Below are positions 9,111 through 18,129 of a stretch of 64,000 nucleotides of DNA, one piece after another. The translations under genes were made by a program, and so were the position numbers. The DNA lies in assembly GCF_016756595.1 (NCBI RefSeq), contig NZ_AP023257.1, positions 1,579,001 through 1,643,000 of the forward strand. Direction: 5' to 3'. Within the stretch, counting starts at the first letter, position 1. Each line of letters begins with the position of its first letter. Below the pieces are notes generated by a model, which was not told the DNA's origin, did not search any database, and saw nothing but the letters and a program-made list of their open reading frames with translations. The DNA comes from Mesorhizobium sp. L-2-11. Lineage in GTDB: Bacteria > Pseudomonadota > Alphaproteobacteria > Rhizobiales > Rhizobiaceae.

Positions 9111-10066
9111 ATCGCCTTGTACACCGCAATGCCGGCGGCGAGGTCTTCCAAGGCTGCGCCGACCGATTTGAACAGCGTGATCTCACCGGGGCTCTGCCGG
9201 CCCTGTTTCCGGCCGCGTGCCAATTCATGCAGGTCGGCGACGATGGCTTGCGCCTTCAGCACGCCCGAGGCCAGCGGCTGCACGATGTCGCCCGCCTCCT
9301 TGGTGGCGCCTGCCCTTGTATCGACGTAGACGCGGGCACGCGCAATCGCATCGTCGTCGCTTTCGCGCATGGCCGGCGTGAAGCCGCCGACAAGATCGAC
9401 ATGGGTCCCCGGTTTCAACAGCGCGCCCTTGATCAGCGGCGTCGTCGTGATCGTCGCCGACGAAACGATGTCGGCCTGGCCGAGTTCGGCGTCGAGATCG
9501 CTCACGGCAGTGGCCGCAAAGCCCTCGGCGCGCAATTCCGCCGCAACCTTTTCGGCATGGGCCGGCGTGCGGTTCCAGATGCGGATGGCGGTGATCGGCC
9601 GCACCGCTGAATGCGCCCTGGCGAGGAACGGCGACAGCGCGCCGGCGCCGACGACCAGCAGCCGCGAAGCATCCTCGCGGGCCAGATAGGAGGCGGCGAG
9701 CGCCGAGGCGCAGGCCGTGCGCCACTGCGTCAGCCGTTGGCCGTCGATCATGGCTTCAGGCTCGCCGGTCGCACCGTCGAGCAGGAGGTAAAGCCCCATC
9801 ACCGCGGGTTTGCCCACGGCGTTGTTGTCGGGCGACACGGTGACGATCTTGACGCCGATATGGCCGCCTGCCGACGAGCCGGCGGCATTGAAGTCGGTCC
9901 AGGCCGGCATCAGGAGCAGGGTCGAGTCCGCGCCGTCGGGCCGTTCGACCGTATGGTGGTGCCTGACCGGCTGTACCGCGCCATCGCGAAAAGCCGCGCG
10001 CAGCGTTTCGACCAGGCCGGGAAAGGTCAGCGCCTGATCGACCTCGGCCGCCGAAATGCTCAGCAT
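9086..10066 (-). CDS. ornithine cyclodeaminase / mu-crystallin family protein
   Basis: 326 residues from the ATG at 10066. The family uses NAD(P) and covers ornithine cyclodeaminase, alanine dehydrogenase, and imino-acid reductases. Visible features are the substrate-binding segment VGKPAVMGLYLLLDGATGEPEAMIDG, LTQWRTACASALAASYLA, and the dinucleotide site LLVVGAGALSPFLARAHS. The C-terminal residues GSRGVGE and the TAG are encoded by the 8-bp repeat array, so the natural C-terminus has been replaced or extended by the element. It follows lapA in the sppA-ihfB-lapA direction, but a hairpin element separates them. The true substrate is unknown. Confidence 0.87.
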   Translation of the reverse strand: MLSISAAEVDQALTFPGLVETLRAAFRDGAVQPVRHHHTVERPDGADSTLLLMPAWTDFNAAGSSAGGHIGVKIVTVSPDNNAVGKPAVMGLYLLLDGATGEPEAMIDGQRLTQWRTACASALAASYLAREDASRLLVVGAGALSPFLARAHSAVRPITAIRIWNRTPAHAEKVAAELRAEGFAATAVSDLDAELGQADIVSSATITTTPLIKGALLKPGTHVDLVGGFTPAMRESDDDAIARARVYVDTRAGATKEAGDIVQPLASGVLKAQAIVADLHELARGRKQGRQSPGEITLFKSVGAALEDLAAGIAVYKAMGSRGVGE

Positions 10067-10096
10067 GGGAAAAACTCCGTCGAGAGAAATACGCCT

Positions 10097-10194
10097 GACG
10101 CATGACCGCGAAATCAGAAACGATTTTCCGCAAAGACCATGCGTTGTCAAAAAGATAGAGCGTCCTTTGCGCGTCCAAAAAGGGCGCGCGGCGG
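10097..10194. repeat. paired-hairpin intergenic element (family 2, copy 1)
   Basis: Two adjacent inverted repeats: CGCATG at 10099-10104 pairs with CATGCG at 10138-10143 around a GATTTTCCG core, and AGAGCGTCC with GCGCGTCC / GGGCGCGC lies at about 10157-10190. The same two-part layout with closely related sequence occurs at 22806-22920. It sits between lapA and the ornithine cyclodeaminase gene. Confidence 0.6.
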
Positions 10195-10202
10195 TTTCCG
10201 GC

Positions 10203-10535
10203 TCAGCCCGTCGGCTTCGGTAAGGAGGGGCCTTGTTGCGCGGCCGGTGCCCGGCTGACCGCCTGGCGCAAGTTCTCGGCCTCGACGCCGCGCTGGCGCG
10301 CCAGCTTGCGATAGCGGCCCTGCTTGATCCAGGTCGCCAGGCTGCCGACGATCATGCCGATGGCGAGGGCCAGGAACAGGAAGATGAAAAGCGGCAGCGT
10401 CATCGTCAGCGCCGGATTGCCTGGGTTGAATGGGTCCAGGGTGAAGGCAACCGGATCGCGGTTGGCGACCGCCAGCGCAATCAGAATGACGGCCAGCGGC
10501 ACGAAGACCACGATGAGCATGAATCGATTGAACAT
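10203..10535 (-). CDS. LapA-domain (DUF1049) inner-membrane protein
   Basis: 110 residues with two membrane helices (about 5-24 and 46-68) followed by a basic, probably helical cytoplasmic tail. This is the layout of LapA/YciS proteins, which in enterobacteria work with LapB in regulating LPS synthesis. It lies 80 bases after ihfB, the same neighbour that this family has in many proteobacteria. A role in envelope homeostasis is inferred from the family. Confidence 0.8.
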   Translation of the reverse strand: MFNRFMLIVVFVPLAVILIALAVANRDPVAFTLDPFNPGNPALTMTLPLFIFLFLALAIGMIVGSLATWIKQGRYRKLARQRGVEAENLRQAVSRAPAAQQGPSLPKPTG

Positions 10536-10615
10536 AGAATTTCCTGTCGAAGGCGGGCTCTAGCGAAGGTCGGCCCACCTGAAAGGCCGGCATGGCGGAT
10601 GAGCCCGCGCGGCGC

Positions 10616-10900
10616 TTATTTGCCGCTGTTCAGCCTTTCACGCAATTCCTTGCCGGTCTTGAAGAACGGCACCCATTTCTCCTCGACCTCGACGGATTCC
10701 CCGGTACGTGGATTGCGGCCGGTGCGGGCGGGGCGGTTTTTCACCGAGAAAGCGCCGAAACCGCGCAGCTCGACCCGGTTGCCTTCGGCAAGCGCGTCGG
10801 TGATCTCGTCGAAAATCGCGCCGACAATGTTTTCGACGTCACGCAGGAAAAGGTGCGGATTGCGTGTGGCGATGATCTGCACAAGTTCGGATTTGATCAT
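10616..10900 (-). CDS. ihfB: integration host factor subunit beta
   Basis: 94 residues, the standard length. IHF-beta pairs with IHF-alpha to bend DNA sharply, helping sigma-54 promoters, recombination and replication. The sequence shows the dimer core [15 protein letters not shown], the [14 protein letters not shown] turn, the DNA-inserting arm [14 protein letters not shown] and the conserved end [15 protein letters not shown]. It follows sppA by 68 bases, the usual rhizobial order. Confidence 0.96.
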   Translation of the reverse strand: MIKSELVQIIATRNPHLFLRDVENIVGAIFDEITDALAEGNRVELRGFGAFSVKNRPARTGRNPRTGESVEVEEKWVPFFKTGKELRERLNSGK

Positions 10901-10968
10901 GAGAAGGCTCCCCGTGAAAACACTGCGGTCAAATTATGAGGATGATTTTATTTGCTTTTTCACTCGTC

Positions 10969-11934
10969 TCAAGGGTGCCAGACGGAAACCAGACCGTCAA
11001 GAAACAAGCGATCGGCACCAAGTTCGTGAATGATGTCGCCGCCATAGTCGGGCAGGCCGAGCGCACTGCCGATGGTTCGCGCCATCGCTTTCGAGAACAG
11101 GAAGCCGCCGCTTTCCGCGTCCTTCCACTCCACCACCTTGAGCTTGGCGTCAACGCCCTTGGTTGCGAGCCAGTCGATCGCTTCGGTCTCGCCGCCGACC
11201 GCGTCGACCAATTTGTTGGCAACGGCCTGCCGGCCGGTGAAGATCGATCCGTCGGCCAGCGCCAGCGCCTCCGGTTTGGTCATCTTGCGGCGTTCGGCGA
11301 CGATGCCGACGAACCAGTCGTAACTGTCGAGGATGAGCTTGCGGACCATGGTGCGCTCGTCGTCATTGGTCGGCTTGAAAGGCGATGGCGAAGCTTTCAA
11401 CGGCGAGGATTTCACTTCCTCGAGCTTGACGCCGAGTTTGTCCATGAGGCCGCTGACGTCCGGATACTGGATCAGCACGCCTATCGAGCCGACGATCGAC
11501 GATTTGCGCGCGACGATATGATCGGTCGCGGTGGCGATCATATAGCCTGCCGATGCGGCCAGCGTGCCGACCTGGGCCACCACCGGCTTCTCGGCGGCCA
11601 GCTTGCGCACTGCCTCGTAGATCGATTCGCCGCCGACGGTGGTGCCGCCCGGTGAATCGATCGACAGGATCACAGCTTTCACCCTCGAGGATCGACGGAT
11701 GGCATCCAGTTGCTTGATCAGATCTTCGTCTTCGGTGATGGTGCCCTCGATCTTGACCTTGGCGATATGATCGACCGCCGCGCCAGTGAAGTCGTCGCCG
11801 TAGATCCAGGTCGAAAAGGCAATCAGCCCGGCGGCTGCGACAACAAGCGCTGCAACGCGCCAGAATGTCAGCTTGCGGCGCAAGCGGCGGCGGTCGATCA
11901 GGTCGTCGGCTCTCAGTACCATGGTCAGCCTCAT
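10969..11934 (-). CDS. sppA: signal peptide peptidase SppA (short form)
   Basis: SppA is a membrane-bound Ser/Lys protease that degrades cleaved signal peptides. The 321-residue protein is the single-domain form: an N-terminal membrane helix at about 26-42, then ILSIDSPGGTTVGGESIYEAV, the nucleophile Ser128 in GTLAASAGYMIATA, and the SIVGSIGVLIQYPDVSGL core, with candidate general-base lysines in the SSPLKASPSPFK segment. It starts at 11934 and opens the sppA-ihfB-lapA run. Confidence 0.93.
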   Translation of the reverse strand: MRLTMVLRADDLIDRRRLRRKLTFWRVAALVVAAAGLIAFSTWIYGDDFTGAAVDHIAKVKIEGTITEDEDLIKQLDAIRRSSRVKAVILSIDSPGGTTVGGESIYEAVRKLAAEKPVVAQVGTLAASAGYMIATATDHIVARKSSIVGSIGVLIQYPDVSGLMDKLGVKLEEVKSSPLKASPSPFKPTNDDERTMVRKLILDSYDWFVGIVAERRKMTKPEALALADGSIFTGRQAVANKLVDAVGGETEAIDWLATKGVDAKLKVVEWKDAESGGFLFSKAMARTIGSALGLPDYGGDIIHELGADRLFLDGLVSVWHP

Positions 11935-12243
11935 AGTCGGTGGGAGCAGATGCTTTTAAAGCAACCGCCCGCGCCCGGCTACCGATTCCTGACGAGCTTG
12001 CGCCAAAGACAAGGTCTCCACGGTGGCGAGCCGGCGTTTTGAGAGAACATAAAAGACCAATCCACAGCCCCTAACGCTGTCGGCCCGTATCTGGTATGAC
12101 GTGCAAGTTGTGCCGGTTTCATTTTCGTTTGTGCAACAGCAACCGTCACACTTTTGCGGTTTTCCTCCGCTTGTGCTTGCTTGAGGGCGCCGGCATCCCA
12201 CCTATAGGGGTGCTTGGCGGCAGGGGTTTAGAAGAAAGCAGTT
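11935..12243. other. divergent intergenic region sppA / lptC
   Basis: About 309 bases between two outward-facing genes. It is richer in AT than its surroundings around 12040-12170. I see no credible gene. The lptC-proximal end carries a promoter-like pair (listed separately). Confidence 0.5.
12180..12207 (+). promoter_or_regulatory. candidate promoter of the lptC-lptA-lptB operon
   Basis: CTTGAG at 12180-12185 and CTATAG at 12202-12207 are separated by 16 bases and end 36 bases before the lptC ATG. This matches the relaxed housekeeping consensus of rhizobia. No experimental support is implied. Confidence 0.45.
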
Positions 12244-12957
12244 ATGTTAGCGCGACCGATCGAACCGACCAACACCGAGACGGGGTTGGCTCCCCCGGAC
12301 GTAGGCCCGGCGCGGGTCGACGCCTTTGGCATCGCCCAGCGCCACTCGCGCCGCGTGCGTTTCTTGAAGCTGGCGGTGCCGCTGGCCGCTGCCGCGATCG
12401 CGATCGCCGTCCCGGTCTATACCTATCTCGTGGCGCCTGGCTCAATCCAGGTCCAGGCCGACGCCAGCGCCTTCGTAAATGGCAAGCTGGTGATGGCCAA
12501 CCCCAAGCTCAACGGGTTCACCAAGCAGAACCTGCCCTATTCCATGACGGCTTTGCGCGCCATACAGGAGGTGAGCCAGCAGGGCATCATCAATCTGGAG
12601 GGCATTGACGCCGAGCTGCCGATATCAACCGACAATGTGGCGGCCATCAATGCCTCGCACGGTAGCTTCAATCGTGACGGCAACACGATGAGCCTGACCA
12701 GCGATGTCACCATAACCACCACAGATGGCGTGGCGGCAAAGTTCAAATCGGTCTTTCTCGACATGGGCAAAGGCACTATGAAGACGAACGATCCGGTCGA
12801 CGTCAGCCGTGGCGGGTCGCGGATTACCGCGGATTCGATGTCTGTCCGGGACAACGGCAAGATCGTGGTTTTCGAGAACAGAGTGCGTGTCAACATCGAT
12901 CCCGCTAGCTTGAAGGCGGCAGAGGCAAGGAGCGGAGAATCCAATGCGGTTCAGTAG
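12244..12957 (+). CDS. lptC: LPS export periplasmic/membrane protein LptC
   Basis: LptC is the bitopic inner-membrane protein that receives LPS from the LptBFG transporter and hands it to LptA. The 237-residue protein has a cytoplasmic N-terminus, one membrane helix (about 41-62, AVPLAAAAIAIAVPVYTYLV) and a periplasmic beta-jellyroll with repeated strand patterns such as NPKLNGFTKQNLPYSMTA. It overlaps lptA by 14 bases. The order lptC-lptA-lptB-rpoN is standard in alphaproteobacteria. Confidence 0.92.
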   Translation: MLARPIEPTNTETGLAPPDVGPARVDAFGIAQRHSRRVRFLKLAVPLAAAAIAIAVPVYTYLVAPGSIQVQADASAFVNGKLVMANPKLNGFTKQNLPYSMTALRAIQEVSQQGIINLEGIDAELPISTDNVAAINASHGSFNRDGNTMSLTSDVTITTTDGVAAKFKSVFLDMGKGTMKTNDPVDVSRGGSRITADSMSVRDNGKIVVFENRVRVNIDPASLKAAEARSGESNAVQ

Positions 12958-13588
12958 TTCGACACGGCTCGTGGCCGCGGCTTCGGCGTTGCCGGCTGTA
13001 GGGCTGGCCGCCCTGGGGCTGGCTTTGGGGCTGACTTTGGCGGCGGCGCCGGCTCTGGCGCAGTCCAGGACCACCAGCCAGCTGTCGGGCCTCAAACTGT
13101 CCGGCGACAAGCCCATTCAGATCGAAAGCGACAAGCTCGAGGTCCGCCAGGCCGACAGCGTCGCCGTGTTCACCGGCAATGTAAGCGTCGTCCAGGGTCC
13201 GACCTTGCTCAAGGCCGGCAAGATGACGGTCTATTACGTCAAGGATGCCGACGCTGCCGCCAAGGGTGAGCAGGCCGCCAAGGGTGGGCAGGCCGCAGGT
13301 GCCGCGATGACCGGCTCGGCCGACATCGACCGGCTGGAGGTCGCCAACAAGGTCTATATCAAATCGGACGACCAGGTCGCCACGGGCGACAGCGGCACCT
13401 TCGACATGAAGACGGAAGTGCTGGTGCTTTCAGGCAGCAAGGTCGTGCTCTCGCAAGGCGACAATGTACTGGTCGGCTGCAAGCTGACCGTGCAGATGAA
13501 GAGCGGTCTGGCCCAGGTCGACCCCTGCGGAGGTGGACGCGTCATGATGTCGATCACGCCGCCGAAGTCGGGAGCGGCGAACCCCTGA
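12944..13588 (+). CDS. lptA: LPS transport periplasmic protein LptA
   Basis: LptA forms the periplasmic bridge carrying LPS to the outer membrane. The 214-residue protein has a long Ala/Leu-rich signal peptide (about 1-39, cut after ALA in APALAQ) and the OstA-like fold: [29 protein letters not shown], and repeated beta strands to [13 protein letters not shown] low-complexity insert [15 protein letters not shown] sits at about residues 107-121. Its TGA overlaps the lptB start by one base. Confidence 0.93.
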   Translation: MRFSSSTRLVAAASALPAVGLAALGLALGLTLAAAPALAQSRTTSQLSGLKLSGDKPIQIESDKLEVRQADSVAVFTGNVSVVQGPTLLKAGKMTVYYVKDADAAAKGEQAAKGGQAAGAAMTGSADIDRLEVANKVYIKSDDQVATGDSGTFDMKTEVLVLSGSKVVLSQGDNVLVGCKLTVQMKSGLAQVDPCGGGRVMMSITPPKSGAANP

Positions 13589-14406
13589 TGGTCGACGTAG
13601 CATCGCTGTTGGCGCGTCTTCCAGGACGCGCCGCCAGCAAACTTGCGGCGCCGGCCGCAATTAACCTCGATCAGGTAAAATTCAAGGGAACCCTGATCGC
13701 CAAAGGCCTGACCAAGAGCTACAAGGGCCGCAAAGTCGTCAATGGCGTGACGATCGGCGTGCGCGCCGGTGAGGCGGTCGGACTGCTCGGTCCCAACGGT
13801 GCCGGCAAGACCACCTGCTTCTACATGGTCACCGGCCTGGTGCCGGTCGACGAAGGCACGATCGAAATCGACGGCTTCGATGTCACCTCCATGCCGATGT
13901 ACCGCCGCGCCCGCCTTGGCATCGGCTACCTTCCGCAGGAGGCGTCGATCTTTCGCGGCTTGAGCGTCGAGCAAAACATCCGTGCCGTGCTCGAAGTGGT
14001 CGAAAAGAGCCGCAAGGAGCGCGAACGCAGTCTCGATGAACTGCTCGAGGAGTTTCACATCAGCCATCTGCGCAAGGCCCCGTCGCTGTCGCTTTCCGGC
14101 GGCGAGCGGCGGCGCCTTGAAATCGCGCGCGCGCTGGCGACCCGCCCCGCATACATGCTGCTCGACGAGCCTTTCGCCGGCATCGATCCGATCGCCGTCG
14201 CCGATATCCAGCAACTGGTGCGCCATCTGACGGCGCGCGGCATCGGCGTGCTCATCACCGATCACAATGTCCGCGAGACGCTTGGCCTGATCGACCGTGC
14301 CTACATCATCCATGCCGGCCAGGTGCTGACCCATGGCCGGGCCGACGAAGTGGTCGCAAACCCGGATGTGCGGCGGCTTTATCTCGGTGAGGGGTTTACA
14401 CTCTAA
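13588..14406 (+). CDS. lptB: LPS export ABC transporter ATP-binding protein LptB
   Basis: LptB is the ATPase that powers LPS extraction by LptFG. The 272-residue protein has about 35 extra N-terminal residues compared with the E. coli enzyme. Walker A is [15 protein letters not shown]-loop [18 protein letters not shown], signature [17 protein letters not shown], Walker [14 protein letters not shown] and switch histidine in [11 protein letters not shown]. It ends immediately before a paired-hairpin repeat element, which may terminate the operon. Confidence 0.95.
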   Translation: MVDVASLLARLPGRAASKLAAPAAINLDQVKFKGTLIAKGLTKSYKGRKVVNGVTIGVRAGEAVGLLGPNGAGKTTCFYMVTGLVPVDEGTIEIDGFDVTSMPMYRRARLGIGYLPQEASIFRGLSVEQNIRAVLEVVEKSRKERERSLDELLEEFHISHLRKAPSLSLSGGERRRLEIARALATRPAYMLLDEPFAGIDPIAVADIQQLVRHLTARGIGVLITDHNVRETLGLIDRAYIIHAGQVLTHGRADEVVANPDVRRLYLGEGFTL

Positions 14407-14513
14407 AGCGCGTCGCATTTGAACGGATTCATGCCACGCGCTTTAAGTTATTGTTGCTTATGCATGTCGTTATCGCAAAACCGCTGCGCACTTTTGCGCG
14501 ACATGCATTAAGC
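14404..14513. repeat. paired-hairpin intergenic element (family 1, copy 1)
   Basis: Hairpin A: TAAAGCGCGT at 14404-14413 pairs with ACGCGCTTTA at 14436-14445. Hairpin B: GCTTATGCATGTCG at 14456-14469 pairs with CGACATGCATTAAGC at 14499-14513, with an inner CGCAAAA/TTTTGCG stem. The lptB stop lies inside the first arm. A related element in the opposite orientation is at 51612-51715. It may act as a terminator; the remaining bases to rpoN show no gene. Confidence 0.7.
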
Positions 14514-14700
14514 GTGAAAATTTCTGTCTAGACGCGATTTTTGACGCGAGACAGAGCTTTTTCTTCGATTTCTTGTCGGAATACGCACGGACAGGCGAGT
14601 TTTGATCACCGTCGCCTTGACAAGCAAAAGCCGGGCCAGTTTCTATGCCCAACTCCTTCCGGCAGTCCGGATGCGTAGACAGGGCGTTTGAAACCGAACC

Positions 14701-16227
14701 ATGGCGTTGGCGGCAAAACTACAGCTACGACAGTCCCAGTCGCTGGTGATGACGCCGCAACTCATGCAGTCGATACGGCTGCTGCAGTTCACCCACATCG
14801 AACTGGAGCGCTTCATCGACGACGAGATCGAGCGCAATCCTTTGCTCGAGCGCGCCGAGCCGCAGGACGATGCCGTCAGCGACCAGGCGCAGAAGATCGA
14901 TGCCGCGCCGGAAACGGCCACCGCCGGCGACTGGTTCGAGAAGGAGACGGCGTGGAGCGCCGAGGCGATCTCGGAAAAGCTCGATACTTCACTGGAAAAC
15001 CTGTTTCCCGACGACCCCGGCACCATCGAGCGGCTCGGTCCCGACCTGACGGCCCAGTGGAAATCGGCATCCGGCAACGGTTCCGCATCCTCTTCCGACG
15101 GTTTTGATGTCGGAGACATGGCGGCCGGAGCCATCACGCTGCGCGAGCATGTCGCCGAGCAAGTTGCGCTTGCCTTCGCCGACCCGGCAGCACGACTGAT
15201 CGCCAGCGAACTGGCCGATGGCCTCGACGAGGCCGGCTACATGCGCGCTGACATGGCTGAGATCGCCGCCCGTCTCGGCACCGACAGAGCGGCGGTGGCA
15301 AATGCGCTCGCGGTCTGCCAGACATTCGAGCCCACCGGCATCTTTGCCTGCGACCTCGCCGAATGCCTGTCGCTGCAGCTTGCCGTCCGCGACCGTCTCG
15401 ATCCTGCGATGAAGGCTTTGATTGCCAATCTCGAACTGCTGGCCCGGCGCGATTTCCAGACCCTGAAACGGATTTGTGGGGTCGATGAGGAGGATCTGCT
15501 CGACATGCTGGCCGAGATACGTGCGCTCGATCCGCGTCCGGGGATGGCGTTTTCGGGCGGCGCCAGCGACGCGATCATAGCCGATGTCGAAGTGCGTGCG
15601 GCCAATGACGGGAGCTGGGTGATCGAACTCAACCCCGAAACGCTGCCGCGCGTGCTGGTCGACCATGTCTATTTCGCCCGGGTTTCGCCGCATGCGAAAA
15701 ATCAGACGGAAAAGGATTTCCTGGCGGAATGCCTGCAAAACGCCAATTGGCTGACGCGCAGCCTTGACCAGCGGGCGAAGACTATCCTCAAGGTCGCCTC
15801 AGAAATCGTGCGCCAGCAGGACGCCTTCCTCGTCCATGGCGTGCGTCACCTGAGGCCGCTCAACCTGCGCACGGTGGCCGACGCAATCGGCATGCACGAA
15901 TCGACCGTCAGCAGGGTCACCGCCAACAAATACATGCTGACGCCGCGCGGCGTGTTCGAACTGCGCTATTTCTTCACCGCCTCGATCGCTTCGTCGGGTG
16001 GCGGTGACGCGCACTCGTCTGAAGCGGTGCGCGACCGCATCAAGCAGCTGATCGACGAGGAGAAGCCCGCCGACGTGCTTTCCGACGACGCGATCGTGGA
16101 TATGTTGCGGGAAAGCGGCGTCGATATCGCCAGGCGCACGGTCGCCAAGTATCGGGAGGGCATGAATATTCCCTCGTCGGTGCAGCGGCGGCGTGAGAAA
16201 CGCGCTTTGGCCAGCGCCGGACGTTGA
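14701..16227 (+). CDS. rpoN: RNA polymerase sigma-54 factor
   Basis: RpoN directs transcription from -24/-12 promoters, including nitrogen-assimilation and nif genes in rhizobia, with AAA+ activators. 508 residues: glutamine/leucine-rich region I (LQLRQSQSLVMTPQLMQSIRLLQ), an acidic variable linker (about 55-125), core-binding region (about 130-320), the helix-turn-helix (LRTVADAIGMHESTVSRVTANKY) and the RpoN box ARRTVAKYRE near the end. The neighbours hpf and ptsN are the classical rpoN partners. Confidence 0.97.
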   Translation: MALAAKLQLRQSQSLVMTPQLMQSIRLLQFTHIELERFIDDEIERNPLLERAEPQDDAVSDQAQKIDAAPETATAGDWFEKETAWSAEAISEKLDTSLENLFPDDPGTIERLGPDLTAQWKSASGNGSASSSDGFDVGDMAAGAITLREHVAEQVALAFADPAARLIASELADGLDEAGYMRADMAEIAARLGTDRAAVANALAVCQTFEPTGIFACDLAECLSLQLAVRDRLDPAMKALIANLELLARRDFQTLKRICGVDEEDLLDMLAEIRALDPRPGMAFSGGASDAIIADVEVRAANDGSWVIELNPETLPRVLVDHVYFARVSPHAKNQTEKDFLAECLQNANWLTRSLDQRAKTILKVASEIVRQQDAFLVHGVRHLRPLNLRTVADAIGMHESTVSRVTANKYMLTPRGVFELRYFFTASIASSGGGDAHSSEAVRDRIKQLIDEEKPADVLSDDAIVDMLRESGVDIARRTVAKYREGMNIPSSVQRRREKRALASAGR

Positions 16228-16261
16228 ATCTCCGACGGAATTTCCACAGCGTAGCACTTCA

Positions 16262-16290
16262 TTGACAAGCCGCAATGAAGTGGCTAGAAG
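16262..16290 (+). promoter_or_regulatory. candidate promoter upstream of hpf
   Basis: A perfect TTGACA at 16262-16267 and TAGAAG at 16285-16290 with 17-base spacing follow the end of rpoN. A second weaker possibility nearer the gene is TATAAA at 16447-16452. The first would give hpf a leader of about 200 bases containing a short GC-rich hairpin near 16290-16310. Confidence 0.45.
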
Positions 16291-16495
16291 CCCGCCCGCA
16301 TGGGACGGGCTACTGCCCGCATGCGGATGGTCCGTCACGACGTTGGCCACGGGACGGTCAAGAAGGCGGCTTGTGATCAATCGGAAAAGTTCGGATTTAA
16401 AATCGGCGCAAGTGACGCCGCAAAGCTTGTGCGCTCAGACCACGGGTATAAACTCGGGACAGTTTGAAGCCTGAGCAAGGAAGGTCAGTATTCAG

Positions 16496-17080
16496 ATGAC
16501 ACTGCGCATATCAGGAAAACACATGGATATCGGCGATGCGTTCCGTACGCGCATCAGCGACCGTGTCGGAGAAGTGATCGGCAAATATTTCGATCGGGGC
16601 TTTTCAGGGCAAATTGTAGTCGTCAAATCGGGGTCGCGCTACACGGCCGATTGCATGATCCGGCTGGATTCCGGCGCTTCGCTGCAGGCGACCGGTGAAG
16701 CGCAGGACCCGACGCTCGCTTTCGAGGCGGCGGCGGATCGCCTTGAGACCCGCCTTCGCCGCTACAAGCGTCGGTTGAAGTCTCATAATTCAGGCAACGC
16801 CAATGGCGAACCCACCGACGTCGCCTATACGGTGATGGCGCCGCTTGCCGACGATGACGAGGAAATACCGGAGAATTTCGCGCCAGCCATCGTCGCCGAA
16901 TCAACCATGACGCTGCGGACCATGTCGGTGGCGTCAGCCGTGATCGAACTCGACGCCAAGGACAGCCCGGTCCTCGTCTTCCGCAACGCCGGAAACGAGC
17001 ATCTCAACATCGTCTATCGCCGGCCGGACGGAAACATCGGCTGGATCGACCCGTCTACGACCAAGGTCGCGCAGGGGTGA
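16496..17080 (+). CDS. hpf: long-form ribosome hibernation promoting factor
   Basis: Long HPF dimerises 70S ribosomes into inactive 100S particles in stationary phase. 194 residues: the N-terminal S30AE domain (about 1-100, LRISGKHMDIGDAFRTRISD), a variable linker, and the C-terminal dimerisation domain (about 140-194, VIELDAKDSPVLVFRNAG and NIVYRRPDGNIGWIDP). It lies between rpoN and ptsN as in most proteobacteria. Its last codons and stop are the first unit of a 23-bp tandem array. Confidence 0.95.
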   Translation: MTLRISGKHMDIGDAFRTRISDRVGEVIGKYFDRGFSGQIVVVKSGSRYTADCMIRLDSGASLQATGEAQDPTLAFEAAADRLETRLRRYKRRLKSHNSGNANGEPTDVAYTVMAPLADDDEEIPENFAPAIVAESTMTLRTMSVASAVIELDAKDSPVLVFRNAGNEHLNIVYRRPDGNIGWIDPSTTKVAQG

Positions 17081-17190
17081 CGGCCAGGGCCGCACCGGGG
17101 TGACGGCCAAGGTCGCACCGGGGTGACGGCCAGGGCCGCACCGGGGTGACTGCCAGGGTCGCACCGGGGTGTCGGCCAAGGCCGCACTGG
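17069..17190. repeat. 23-bp tandem repeat growing from the hpf 3' end
   Basis: Unit starts occur at 17069, 17092, 17115, 17138 and 17161, with a decayed sixth at 17184. Each unit reads like GCACCGGGGTGACGGCCAAG plus three bases. The first unit contains the last three hpf codons and its TGA, so the array looks like repeated duplication of the gene end. It occupies most of the gap between hpf and ptsN. Confidence 0.9.
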
Positions 17191-17255
17191 GATAAGGCAC
17201 CAGCCGCACGCGAGAGTGAGGGCTGGCGACGGCAGGCGAACAAGGGATTTCAAGT

Positions 17256-17720
17256 ATGGACCTGAGCGATCTTATCAACGTTCCGGCAATCTTGCCGGCG
17301 TTGAAGGCGAACTCCAAGAAGCAACTGCTGCAAATGCTGTCCGAAAGGGCGGCGGCGATTGCCGGCATTCCGGAAAGGGAGGTGTTCGACACCATCCTGC
17401 AGCGTGAACGGCTGGGCTCGACCGGTGTCGGCAACGGCATTGCCATTCCGCATGGCAAGCTGGCCGGGGTGAAGCGGATCGCCGGGGTTTTCGCCCGTCT
17501 GGAGACGCCGGTCGATTTCGAGGCTCTGGACGACCAGCCGGTCGATCTGGTGTTCCTGCTTTTGGCGCCCGAAGGCGCCGGGGCCGACCATCTCAAAGCG
17601 CTGTCGCGCATCGCGCGGGTGCTGCGCGACGCCGACACGGTGGCCAAGATCAGGGGCACCCGCGACGCCGCCGCGATCCACGCGCTTTTATCGGATACAC
17701 AAGCCTCGCACGCGGCCTGA
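17256..17720 (+). CDS. ptsN: nitrogen-regulatory PTS EIIA protein (EIIA-Ntr)
   Basis: PtsN is the terminal phospho-carrier of the PTS-Ntr system, which in alphaproteobacteria links nitrogen status to potassium uptake, ABC transport and stress responses. 154 residues with the phosphorylated His66 in GIAIPHGKLAG, and the EIIA fold seen in ERLGSTGVGNG and LVFLLLAPEGAGADHLKALS. It is downstream of the hpf repeat array on the same strand. A link to the kdp system 20-30 kb away is possible but is inference. Confidence 0.95.
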   Translation: MDLSDLINVPAILPALKANSKKQLLQMLSERAAAIAGIPEREVFDTILQRERLGSTGVGNGIAIPHGKLAGVKRIAGVFARLETPVDFEALDDQPVDLVFLLLAPEGAGADHLKALSRIARVLRDADTVAKIRGTRDAAAIHALLSDTQASHAA

Positions 17721-17808
17721 GCTTTCTCGATCAGTTCGGTTAAAGGGCCGCCGCGAGGCCCTCCCGTTCCAACCAGATCGCTACGCCGTCTTGTTAGTGG
17801 ATGGCGAC

Positions 17809-18066
17809 TTAGTGGATCGCGACCGGGATCAGGTCGTTTTCCAGGGCGCCGGCCAGCGCCCGCTCGCGAGCGTCCGAAAGCAGGATCGGCTGGCCGTTGG
17901 CGGCGAACAGCGCCCACAGTTCCAGCCCGGGCGCGATTTCGCCGAGGCCCGGGAAACGGCCGCGCAGATCGTCGCTCGACACTTTCCTGAGATAGGCGAC
18001 CGAGCCTTCGCCGAGATGGGCGAATTCGCCGCTGGTCATGATAAGATTCTCGTCAGTTCTGGTCAT
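17809..18066 (-). CDS. DUF1150 family protein
   Basis: 85 residues, soluble, with the family pattern EFAHLGEGSVAYLRKVSSDDL and LWALFAANGQPILLSDARE. The function is unknown, but the family is confined mainly to alphaproteobacteria and commonly sits next to a small heat-shock gene. Here it follows an Hsp20 gene by 63 bases on the same strand, so heat or stress co-expression is likely. Confidence 0.88.
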   Translation of the reverse strand: MTRTDENLIMTSGEFAHLGEGSVAYLRKVSSDDLRGRFPGLGEIAPGLELWALFAANGQPILLSDARERALAGALENDLIPVAIH

Positions 18067-18129
18067 TTAAGCCTCCTTGCCGCGAGGATCCCGTTCAAGG
18101 CCGCCTCGCATGAGAGCAATCGGTAAAAA

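Noticed and set aside
17069..17190. Possible CRISPR array
   Set aside because: Units are contiguous 23-base tandem repeats without spacers and are derived from the hpf gene end.
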